A DNA stretch of 64,000 nt, taken from contig JBBSFE010000010.1 in assembly GCA_038239005.1 (NCBI GenBank), forward strand, positions 21,643 through 85,642, read 5' to 3'. The notes under the pieces are model-generated. The model had not been told where the DNA came from, did not search any database, and saw only the letters and a list, made by a program, of their open reading frames with translations. Within the stretch, counting starts at the first letter, position 1; every line of letters starts with the position of its first letter. Below are positions 8,252 to 15,436 of the stretch, piece after piece. Source of the DNA: DASXHD01 sp038239005. GTDB lineage: Bacteria; Myxococcota_A; Polyangia; Polyangiales; Polyangiaceae. The translations under genes were made by a program, and so were the position numbers.

Positions 8252-9639
8252 ATGACGCTACGTGGGGTGGTCGCGGTCTGCGTTTGTTTGATCGCGGGGT
8301 GTGAGCATGCTCCTCCGCAATCGCCGGTGAAGATCGCAATCAATTTGCCGGTCACACGCTTCGTGCTCCCGAACGGGCTCGAGGTGATCATCCAAGAGGA
8401 CCATCGCACGCCACGTGTTGCGGTAAACCTTCGCTACCACGTCGGACACAAGGACGACCCGCCGGGTCGCGGAGGCCTGGCCCACCTCGTCGAGCACTTG
8501 CAATTCACGCAATCGGAGCACACGCAGCCCGACTCGTTCTTCCACACGATCAACGAGCTCGGTGCGCAACACATCAACGGCACCACCGAGGCCGACGCCA
8601 CGAGCTACTTCGAAACGGTGCCTGCGTCGTCGCTCGATGCAACGCTGTGGATCGAAGCGGACCGGATGGCATCTGCGCGACAGGGATATGTTCCGTCTGC
8701 GATCGCGCGAGAAAAGAACGTCGTCGCGCAAGAGCTTCGGCTTCGGTTCAAGAACGACCCCGACGCCTTTCGTTACCACTTCATGACGCGCGCCGTTTAC
8801 CCCGAAGGGCACCCGTATCGGCAATCGCTCGACGAGGAAGCCGAGGAGCGTGCTTCGACGGCCGACGAGCTCCGCACGTTTGCTGCGAAGTACTACACGC
8901 CCGACAACGCAACATTGATGCTCGTCGGCGATGTCGATCCGAAAGACGTGAAGGAAATCGTCACTCGTCATTTCGCTGCGATCGAGCCATGCATCGGCTG
9001 CAGACCCGCGCGCGCGATCCCGCCCGTGGAAGTTGCGGCCCTCAAGCGCTTACGCATCGTCGCCGATGTCGATGCGCCGTCCGTCATCATTGCGTGGCCG
9101 CTCCCCGCTCCGATCGACGACGGCTACTACGACATTCCGTTCGCCATGCGTCAGCTTGCGGGCGCGGCGAGCGCCTACACGGACGACGACGAGCGCGGAA
9201 AGCACATGATGCGACCAAACAGCGTCGGTTGGGGGAAACCTTGGGGAGGACGGCTTGGGACCATCGGCGCGATTTACGGTGTGCCAGACCCGCGGGGAAC
9301 GCCCGAAGACCTTTTCGACGGCATCGTCATTGGACGTCATCGCATCGTCGCAAACGAATGGGCGCAGCTCGGAGCGCAGCGCTCGTACACGATTGCCTCC
9401 GAAGTTCGCAGCGTCGAGGCGCTCGGCGATCGGGCCACACGCATGCAGCAGTTTCTCGAGCTCTACGGCGATCCAGCTACGTCATGCGGTACTTGCACGA
9501 CGTGCAAAGCGTGAACCCGGCGCGCCTCGTTGCTGCCGTAGACCACTTCCTCGATCCGGATCGCGCAGCGATCATCACCATCACACCCGACGCAACCGCG
9601 CCGCGCGGCGGAAAAATCATCGAAGAGGTGCGTCGATGA
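8252..9639 (+). CDS. M16 zinc metallopeptidase lipoprotein, frameshifted near 9477
   Basis: Insulinase/processing-peptidase family. The lipoprotein signal is VVAVCVCLIAGC. The zinc motif HLVEH (near residue 78) and the distal Glu in NVVAQELRLRF are intact, so this is the catalytic partner. The first frame stops at 9514 after an implausible Cys-rich tail. From 9478 the neighbouring frame continues the family sequence (YVMRYLHDVQSVNPARLV ... IIEEVRR) to a stop at 9639. The two parts join as LELYGDPA/YVMRYL if one base is restored in the GCTAC region, so this is a one-base deletion or a sequencing error. The 3' end overlaps the next gene as ATGA. Confidence 0.85.
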
Positions 9640-11090
9640 GAGCTCGCTTGCTTGCGTCCTTCGCTTTGCTCGCCGGCTGCACGACAGTGCAGTTCCTTCC
9701 ACGCAAGCCGGCGCTTCTCGATCGATCTCCGCCACCAGCGGCAGTCGATTCATCCGCATCGCCGATCGCTTCCGGAATTCCTTCGATCGGCACCGCCGCT
9801 GCCGTGCATGCATCCGTTGCCAAGGAAGCACGACTCCAGAACGGCATTCGAGTGATCATGCTCGAGCAGCATGCGTTTCCGCTCGTTGCTCTCGGTGTGG
9901 TCCTCGCACGCGGGTCGGTCGAAGCGCCACCCGGAATCTTCGATCTCTTCGTCGATCTGCAGAGCTCCGGGAGCGATTTGATCGCGCCGAAGGCGCTCAC
10001 GCGAACTCTGTCTGAATACGCGGCTCGACGCGAAGTGTTCGTTCGTCCCGAAGCAAGTTACGTGGAAGTGCAGTTCATCTCGCCCGTGCTGCGCGATGTC
10101 GTTCGAATGATCGTTCCCACGTTCGCGACGCCAACATTCGACTCGGACAAATTCACCGTTCTGTTGGACGAACACCGGCGTGAAGCTTCGAAGCGCCGCG
10201 ACGAGCCGGCAGCATCGGCAAAGCGTGAGCTCGACAAGCTCCTCTACGGAGACACGCACCCTTACGCGCAAGATCCATCCAACGACGGAATTGCCCTCGC
10301 AGGCGTGAAGCTCGACACACTGCGCGCCATGCGGTCGTACATCGGCGCTGATGACGTATCCGTTGTTGCCGTCGGCGACTTCGCACCCGACAAGCTGCTC
10401 GCGTTGCTCGAGCAGTCACTTTCGTCGCTGAGACCCGGTGCTACTCGACGCAAGGCTCTCGATGCCATCACGACTCCAGCCGCCGCACATGTCGTTGCCA
10501 TCGATCATCCTGGGCTTTCCCAAGCGCACATCGCGCTCGGTTTCGTGGGCGTGAAGTACGACGATCCCGATTACACGACGCTTTACTGCCTCGCGCGCAT
10601 CGTCGGCGATCGCGCCAACCGCGCGCTTCGTTATGGCCACGGCCTCACGTACGGCGCATCTGGCACGATGTCCATGCGCAGAGCCGCGGCGCCGGTCGAA
10701 ATCACGGCTGCGGTCAACGTTGGCGCGGTCGAACCGGCTCTGCACGACATGTTCGATGCGCTCCGTTCGTTCGAGGAGCGTGTGCGCGATCCGAAGGAGC
10801 TTCTTCACATCAAGAACTGGCTCCTGGCCACGTGGCCCGACACGTCCGACACCGTTACCGATGCGATGCAAAACCTCGAGAGACTCGCCGCGTTCGATTT
10901 GCCCGTCGACACGTGGGTCAAGACGCGGGCGATCGTCGAGGGCTTGACCGCCGATGATCTCGTGCGTGTCGCCAAGAAGTACCTCGACCCCGCACATGCT
11001 CAGCTCGTTGTGTTCGGTGACGTCGCGCGTTTCAAGTTGGAGCTCGATGCGCTCGGCCTCGGCGCAGTCGAGGTTCGCAAGGCGCACTGA
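9636..11090 (+). CDS. M16-family lipoprotein lacking the zinc motif (non-catalytic subunit)
   Basis: 484 residues. Lipoprotein signal MRARLLASFALLAGC, a Pro/Ser tether, then an M16 fold with LQNGIRVIMLEQHAFPLVAL and the C-terminal domain (ALGFVGVKYDDPDYTTLYCL, LRYGHGLTYGASG). Where active members have HxxEH this protein reads FDLFVDLQSSG, so no zinc site is expected. In many M16 systems one catalytic and one inactive chain form a heterodimer, and this gene directly follows the active copy with an ATGA overlap. The next gene is joined by TGATG. It is inferred to help bind substrate at the outer or inner membrane surface. Confidence 0.92.
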   Translation: MRARLLASFALLAGCTTVQFLPRKPALLDRSPPPAAVDSSASPIASGIPSIGTAAAVHASVAKEARLQNGIRVIMLEQHAFPLVALGVVLARGSVEAPPGIFDLFVDLQSSGSDLIAPKALTRTLSEYAARREVFVRPEASYVEVQFISPVLRDVVRMIVPTFATPTFDSDKFTVLLDEHRREASKRRDEPAASAKRELDKLLYGDTHPYAQDPSNDGIALAGVKLDTLRAMRSYIGADDVSVVAVGDFAPDKLLALLEQSLSSLRPGATRRKALDAITTPAAAHVVAIDHPGLSQAHIALGFVGVKYDDPDYTTLYCLARIVGDRANRALRYGHGLTYGASGTMSMRRAAAPVEITAAVNVGAVEPALHDMFDALRSFEERVRDPKELLHIKNWLLATWPDTSDTVTDAMQNLERLAAFDLPVDTWVKTRAIVEGLTADDLVRVAKKYLDPAHAQLVVFGDVARFKLELDALGLGAVEVRKAH

Positions 11091-11764
11091 TGGCCCGGCG
11101 GGAGCGGACGACCGTGCGGCTTCTCGGGATTCGGCTGCGTGAGCAAGGCACGCACGATTCGTTTTGCGCTTATTACGCCGCGGCGATGCTGCTCTGCACG
11201 CTGAGGCCCGAGTTCGACGAAGAGTTCGACGCCGTCCACGTGAAGCGCGATCCGCTGTTTCGAAATCTGCCTCGCCGCGGTTCGCTCGAGCACACGGTGG
11301 CCGATTGGCTGACGTCGGGCGTGAAGTTCGCGCCGCTCGCGAAATCGCTCGATGCAGCATGCGGCAGCTCCACGCGATTTCGCGCGACGCGTGAAGGCTA
11401 TAGCGCGCGCGCGCTCGTGCGTTTGCGGCGCACGGTCGACGAAGGCCTTCCGTGCGTGCTCGGTTGGGAATCACGCGAGCTCGGCAATCACACGGTGGTC
11501 GTCGCCGGTTACGACGGAACCGATTGGCTTCGCGTTCTCGACCCTACGGGCAAAATGGATCTCCTCGAGTGGAGTCAGCTCGCGCGCGTCGCGACGGCGC
11601 CGGCCGACGTCATCTGGTGCACCGCGCACGATGGCGTGAGGCCCGACAAGATGACCGTCGAACGCAACGCGGCCGATGCTGTGCTGCGATCACGCGTGGA
11701 TCGGTGGAGCCCCAAATCCGATTCTTGGGACGTGCTCGTCACGCGTCGGCAAAGGAGACGATGA
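11090..11764 (+). CDS. Papain-like (C39-type fold) cysteine protein
   Basis: 224 residues with no signal peptide. The arrangement fits a papain/C39-like enzyme: Gln19 followed by Cys26 at the head of a helix (DSFCAYYAAAMLL), His near 133 in GNHTVVVAGYDG and Asp near 150 in LDPTG. The order Q-C-H-D matches the catalytic set of that clan, but the identity is by motif only. It overlaps the second M16 gene as TGATG, so all three peptidase-like genes are probably translated together. The 3' end overlaps convergent xthA by 26 bp. It could be a protease, an amidase or a transglutaminase-like enzyme. The natural substrate is unknown. Confidence 0.72.
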   Translation: MARRERTTVRLLGIRLREQGTHDSFCAYYAAAMLLCTLRPEFDEEFDAVHVKRDPLFRNLPRRGSLEHTVADWLTSGVKFAPLAKSLDAACGSSTRFRATREGYSARALVRLRRTVDEGLPCVLGWESRELGNHTVVVAGYDGTDWLRVLDPTGKMDLLEWSQLARVATAPADVIWCTAHDGVRPDKMTVERNAADAVLRSRVDRWSPKSDSWDVLVTRRQRRR

Positions 11765-12491
11765 GCGGCGCGTGATCGCTGGTGCCGAAATCGCGCCGAG
11801 AGCGAAACTCCGTGGCGCGTGATGCGAAGGGCTCGCTCGCGAGGACGTAGTCGATGCGCCAGCCGACGTTCTTCTCGCGGAGGCCACGCCAATACGGCCA
11901 CCACGTGAAAAACTCTTTGTCGTTCGGTGCGAGCTTGCGACACACGTCGACGAGGCCGCCCGCGAGGAGCTTGTCGAAGAGAGCGCGTTCGTCCGTACGT
12001 TGCCCGATGAGCCCCATTTTGCGCTGGCTCTTGTGCACGTCCATGTCGGTGTGCGCGACGTTCAAGTCGCCCGCGATGATGAGCGTCTTGCCGGCGAACG
12101 CCGCGGGATATTCGGCGAGGGCCTTCATGAAACGGATTTTTGCGTCGAAATCTTTTCCGCCATTCGGGAGGTACATCGTCACGAAGACGAAGTCGCCGAC
12201 GTGCGCTTCCGCAACGCGCGTCTCGTAGTCGAAGAGCGGATGCGCCGACTTCGGGCGCTCGAACGTCGATTTTTTCAGCAAGAGCCCGACACCCGAATAG
12301 CCGGCTGAGCCGTGCCAGATCGCGTGATACCCGGGCACCGCCATCAACCCGTAGAGCGACGCGGGCAGCTGCTCGAGCGTCGCCTTGGTTTCTTGAAAGC
12401 ACGCCACATCGGGCTTTTCTTCTTCGAGGAGCAGAAGAAGCTCGGCTTCGCGGGCGCGGATGCCATTGACGTTCCACGTGATGAGCTTCAA
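11739..12491 (-). CDS. xthA: Exodeoxyribonuclease III
   Basis: 250 residues of the exonuclease-endonuclease-phosphatase superfamily, AP endonuclease/3'-5' exonuclease of base-excision repair. Seen in order: NVNGIR near the N-terminus, the metal-binding Glu in CFQETK, the GDLNVAHTDMD block carrying the catalytic Asp and Asn, GWRIDYVLAS and the terminal TSDHAPL with the catalytic His. Length is normal for ExoIII. The start codon is TTG at 12491; no ATG gives the conserved MKLITWNVNG N-terminus. It is divergent from a chlorite-dismutase-family gene, with only 24 bp between starts. Confidence 0.96.
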   Translation of the reverse strand: MKLITWNVNGIRAREAELLLLLEEEKPDVACFQETKATLEQLPASLYGLMAVPGYHAIWHGSAGYSGVGLLLKKSTFERPKSAHPLFDYETRVAEAHVGDFVFVTMYLPNGGKDFDAKIRFMKALAEYPAAFAGKTLIIAGDLNVAHTDMDVHKSQRKMGLIGQRTDERALFDKLLAGGLVDVCRKLAPNDKEFFTWWPYWRGLREKNVGWRIDYVLASEPFASRATEFRSRRDFGTSDHAPLIVSFADA

Positions 12492-12503
12492 GCCCGGTCA
12501 CGC

Positions 12504-12509
12504 TATCAT
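12504..12509 (+). promoter_or_regulatory. Predicted -10 box, leaderless start of Cld-family gene
   Basis: TATCAT lies 6 nt before ATG 12516 within a 24-bp divergent gap. No Shine-Dalgarno sequence is present. Confidence 0.45.
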
Positions 12510-12515
12510 TCGCTC

Positions 12516-13265
12516 ATGGCCGAAGAAACTCGCGCACCGGGTCTGCCGACGATCGACACGAACGAATACGGCGGCAAGAAGGACGGCGAGCGTCAGAGCG
12601 CGAATCGGCGTCTCTTCATGCAGCTCGTCGTGTTCGATCTTCCCGCTCCCGAGATCGACGGCACACCACGCGCGCTCGGAGACGCGCTCGCGGAACGGAA
12701 AATCCCCGCCGTCATTTACGCCGACACCAACGACCCGCGCGGCTTCGGATTGCTGACGTGGAGCGAAGACCCTGCGCACTTCGTCACCAACGTGCGGCCG
12801 CTTTTTTCGGGGCCGCTCGCGCACGCGACGATGCGAAACGATTTTGCGATGCTCGGTCGCACGTACTCGACCGGCCACGAACCGGATCTTCTCGATTCGC
12901 TCCTCGCGCGCCCCGTGCGCAACGCAACGAACCCGAACTACCCGTGGGCCGTGTGGTACCCGCTGCGACGCACGGGCGAGTTCTCGCGTCTCGAGCCACA
13001 AGGCGCGTCCGAGCTTTTGCGCGAGCACGCGATGATCGGTCACGCGTATGGCCAGCAAGAGCTCGCGACCGACATCCGACTTGCGTGTCACGCGCTCGAC
13101 GCCAAAGACAACGAGTTCGTTCTCGGCCTCGTGAGCCACGCGCTTCATCCGCTTTCGCATCTCGTTCAATCGATGCGCAAGACGCGTCAGACATCCGAGT
13201 TCATCGCGCAGATGGGCCCCTTCTTCGTCGGGTACGTGATTCGCCGTGTTACCCTGGACGCGTGA
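12516..13265 (+). CDS. Chlorite dismutase / HemQ-family heme protein
   Basis: 249 residues without a signal. The C-terminal half carries the Cld-family pattern: PWAVWYPLRRTGEF, LLREHAMIGHAYGQQEL with a candidate heme-ligand His, LACHALDAKDNEFVLGL, LSHLVQSMRKTRQTSEF and the terminal PFFVGYV. Family members bind heme and act as chlorite dismutases, dye peroxidases or coproheme decarboxylases. The divergent N-terminus and the absence of neighbouring heme-biosynthesis genes make ChdC function unproven. The following lipoprotein gene overlaps its stop as GTGA, so the two are probably coexpressed. Confidence 0.82.
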   Translation: MAEETRAPGLPTIDTNEYGGKKDGERQSANRRLFMQLVVFDLPAPEIDGTPRALGDALAERKIPAVIYADTNDPRGFGLLTWSEDPAHFVTNVRPLFSGPLAHATMRNDFAMLGRTYSTGHEPDLLDSLLARPVRNATNPNYPWAVWYPLRRTGEFSRLEPQGASELLREHAMIGHAYGQQELATDIRLACHALDAKDNEFVLGLVSHALHPLSHLVQSMRKTRQTSEFIAQMGPFFVGYVIRRVTLDA

Positions 13266-13777
13266 GATATTCGGTTGCGCTCTCTGCGAGCCTCCTCGTC
13301 GCGTGCTTCGGCAAGGGTGGCGGGTACGCAGTCGTTACAGAGGCGAATCCGAATCCGTTTCGCGTGCGGGGTTGCAAGCTCACCGTCGACGCCGTCGCGT
13401 TCGATAGGCTGGTCTACTCGGGTCAGCCGGAAGCGCAGCGCGTCGCAAACATGGCGCCCGATCAGCAGGCGACCTTCAACGGCGACAAGACTGCGTTCTC
13501 GTTCGCGTTCAAACAAGAGCTCGTCGCATCACGACCGAATCTCATCGCCGACGCGCCATCGGGCGGCGAAGGCTCGTTCCTGATGCGCCCAGCGCTCCTT
13601 CGCTACACGCCCAGCGGCGACGCCGAGATTTCGATTTCCGTCACTGACGCATCTGGTCAACGAGTGCTCGACGAGATCCACGTCACCGCGACCGTCACGG
13701 ACCTGCGCGGCGCGGCTTCCCCGCTGGCGAAAGGCGTGAACCGCTATCTGAAATCACGATTTGTCTGCTCGCGTTAG
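13262..13777 (+). CDS. Small predicted lipoprotein
   Basis: 171 residues from GTG 13262, overlapping the stop of the Cld-family gene. The N-terminus VRYSVALSASLLVACFGKGGG has a lipobox-like LLVAC. The remainder is a single compact domain with a Cys at RGCKLTV and another near the C-terminus, and no motif I recognise. Extracytoplasmic location is inferred from the signal. The coupling suggests it works with or is controlled alongside the heme-family protein. No function can be assigned. Confidence 0.8.
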   Translation: MRYSVALSASLLVACFGKGGGYAVVTEANPNPFRVRGCKLTVDAVAFDRLVYSGQPEAQRVANMAPDQQATFNGDKTAFSFAFKQELVASRPNLIADAPSGGEGSFLMRPALLRYTPSGDAEISISVTDASGQRVLDEIHVTATVTDLRGAASPLAKGVNRYLKSRFVCSR

Positions 13778-13857
13778 CGCGAGTTTGGCGTAGTGCGTTA
13801 TCCCACCTATTCGCGGTGGACGTGCGGGTGTTCACTTTTCAGGCGGATTTTTCCACG

Positions 13858-13863
13858 TAAGCT
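13858..13863 (+). promoter_or_regulatory. Predicted -10 box TAAGCT, leaderless start
   Basis: TAAGCT is followed by 7 nt and the ATG at 13871. The same hexamer at the same 7-nt distance precedes the genes starting at 20437 (minus) and 44594. Confidence 0.45.
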
Positions 13864-13870
13864 TCCGCGG

Positions 13871-14503
13871 ATGGAAAACGAAGAGTGGCTCGTGAAGCTC
13901 GACAGCGGCGACGTGCGCATGATGACGCTCGACGAGCTCGACGCCGCGTTCCAAGCCGGCACCATTCACGAAGACACGCTCGTCCGTCGTGACGGGACCG
14001 ACAAGTGGATCAAGCTCGCCGAAGAGATCGGCGGCTCCGAGCCGCAAGTTCCGCCTTCGCAAGTTGCGCCAACTCATGCTGCTGTCGTTCAACCAACGAT
14101 GAGCACGCATCCCGTCGTGACCGACGTTGCGTTGCCAGATGACGACATCGATGTTGCGGTTCGTTCGTCGCGCAAGCGCACACGCGTGATTGGCGTGCTC
14201 GTCGCAGTTGCCGTGCTCGGTTTGTTCGCATCGTTTGCCGTGATGACCGCAGTCAACGCGAGCCGTACGCGCGCGCGCGCCGCACTCGCCGCCGCGATTG
14301 TCGTGACGCCTCCCGCGCAAGTTGCGGCCGAGCCCGAGCCCGAGCCGACGTCCACGAGCAAGGACGTCAAACAGAACATCATCCGCAAGCGCCGTGCGAA
14401 CGCGCAGCAAACTGGCAATCAGCCTCCGCCCGAGGACAAGCCCGCTGCGACCGTCTTCAAGCAAGGCGGCGACGCGTACGATCCGCTGAACGCGAAGCTG
14501 TAA
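13871..14503 (+). CDS. GYF_2/DUF4339-like single-pass membrane protein
   Basis: 210 residues. The first 50 (EEWLVKLDSGDVRMMTLDEL ... TLVRRDGTDKWIKLAEEIGG) have the layout of a GYF_2/DUF4339-type module: a short beta-rich domain reading 'W ... G ... L ... G.I ... V.. G...W'. A Pro/Gln/Thr linker, one hydrophobic helix (VIGVLVAVAVLGLFASFAVM) and an Ala/Pro/Glu-rich extracytoplasmic tail follow. Such proteins are common in myxobacteria, often near kinases, but their role is unknown. ATG 13871 is preferred over an upstream in-frame ATG at 13793 because the intervening codons look non-coding. It converges with the GGDEF gene; the two stops abut. Confidence 0.82.
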   Translation: MENEEWLVKLDSGDVRMMTLDELDAAFQAGTIHEDTLVRRDGTDKWIKLAEEIGGSEPQVPPSQVAPTHAAVVQPTMSTHPVVTDVALPDDDIDVAVRSSRKRTRVIGVLVAVAVLGLFASFAVMTAVNASRTRARAALAAAIVVTPPAQVAAEPEPEPTSTSKDVKQNIIRKRRANAQQTGNQPPPEDKPAATVFKQGGDAYDPLNAKL

Positions 14504-15424
14504 CTAGATCGTCGAGCCCACGTTGGGCTTCGCGATGCACACGCGATTGCGACCCGTGCGTTTCGCCTCGTAGAGAGCGTCGTCGGCGGCCATCACGAGG
14601 TGCGCGACGTCGAGCTTGCTCTTCGGCAAGATGCTCGACGTCACGACGCCGAAGCTCGCGGTGACTTGGAGCTGCATGCGATCGCTCGGACGAAACACCA
14701 TGTGCGCGAGCGCTTCACGGATGCGCTCGGCCGTGGTTGCCGCGCCTTCTTCGTCGGTTTCGCTCAAGATGAGCGCGAACTCTTCGCCGCCGAATCGGCA
14801 TGGTGCGTCCGTCGTGCGGAGCGATGTGTGAAGGAGCTCGCCGACGCGTTGCAACACTTGGTCCCCGAACGGATGACCGTGGTTGTCGTTGAGCGACTTG
14901 AATTTGTCGATGTCGACCATCACGAGCGACACCACGCGGTCGTATCGTTGCGCCGCCGAAATTTCTTCGCCGATGCGCTGGTTGAAGTACGAGCGATTCC
15001 AGAGCGCCGTCAGCCCGTCGACGTTGGAGCGCGCCGCGAGAAGATCGTGATAGCGCTTCGTACGCAGCGCGGCGCGAACGCGCGCGCGAAGCTCGGCCGG
15101 GTCGAACGGCTTGGTCACGTAGTCGACGGCACCGAGATCGAAGCCTTGCACCTTGGTGTAGACCTCGGTCGCGCCTGTAAGGAAAATCACCGGCACTTGC
15201 GCGAGCTGCGCGTTCTCTTTGAGCTGCTTGCACATCTCGAAGCCCGTGATGATCGGCATGTCGACGTCGAGCAGAATCAAATCGGGCGTATTGCGAATCG
15301 CTTGAGCCATGCCGTCCGCTGCGTCGAGAGCGTGGTGCACGACGAGCCCTTCCGGTTTCAGGCGCACGTCGAGAAGGCGGTGTATGTCGGACGAGTCGTC
15401 GATGGCGAGTACGGTCTGGCTCAT
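14504..15424 (-). CDS. Response regulator with GGDEF diguanylate cyclase domain
   Basis: 306 residues. The receiver domain (1-125) has the phosphoacceptor Asp near 54 in LILLDVDMP, a Thr/Ala switch region (FLTGATE) and Lys in VTKPFD. The GGDEF domain (about 140-300) has the active-site signature as GGEEF in CRFGGEEFAL near 211, preceded by RTTD five residues upstream, which fits an inhibitory I-site. It should make cyclic di-GMP when phosphorylated. The start is fixed by a strong GAGGAGGGG ribosome-binding site that overlaps the stop of the upstream hybrid kinase. The two genes lie 10 bp apart on one strand and probably form a pathway. Confidence 0.95.
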   Translation of the reverse strand: MSQTVLAIDDSSDIHRLLDVRLKPEGLVVHHALDAADGMAQAIRNTPDLILLDVDMPIITGFEMCKQLKENAQLAQVPVIFLTGATEVYTKVQGFDLGAVDYVTKPFDPAELRARVRAALRTKRYHDLLAARSNVDGLTALWNRSYFNQRIGEEISAAQRYDRVVSLVMVDIDKFKSLNDNHGHPFGDQVLQRVGELLHTSLRTTDAPCRFGGEEFALILSETDEEGAATTAERIREALAHMVFRPSDRMQLQVTASFGVVTSSILPKSKLDVAHLVMAADDALYEAKRTGRNRVCIAKPNVGSTI

Positions 15425-15427
15425 GGT

Positions 15428-15436
15428 CCCCTCCTC
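15428..15436 (-). promoter_or_regulatory. Strong ribosome-binding site of the GGDEF regulator
   Basis: GAGGAGGGG ends 3 nt before the ATG at 15424 and overlaps the last bases of the hybrid-kinase gene, so translation of the pair is likely coordinated. Confidence 0.8.

Noticed and set aside
9470..9520. Programmed ribosomal frameshift in the M16 gene
   Set aside because: No slippery heptamer or downstream pseudoknot is apparent at GATCCAGCTACGTC; an indel is simpler.
14490..14520. Shared terminator between the GYF_2-like and GGDEF genes
   Set aside because: The stops abut with no stem-loop or U-tract between.
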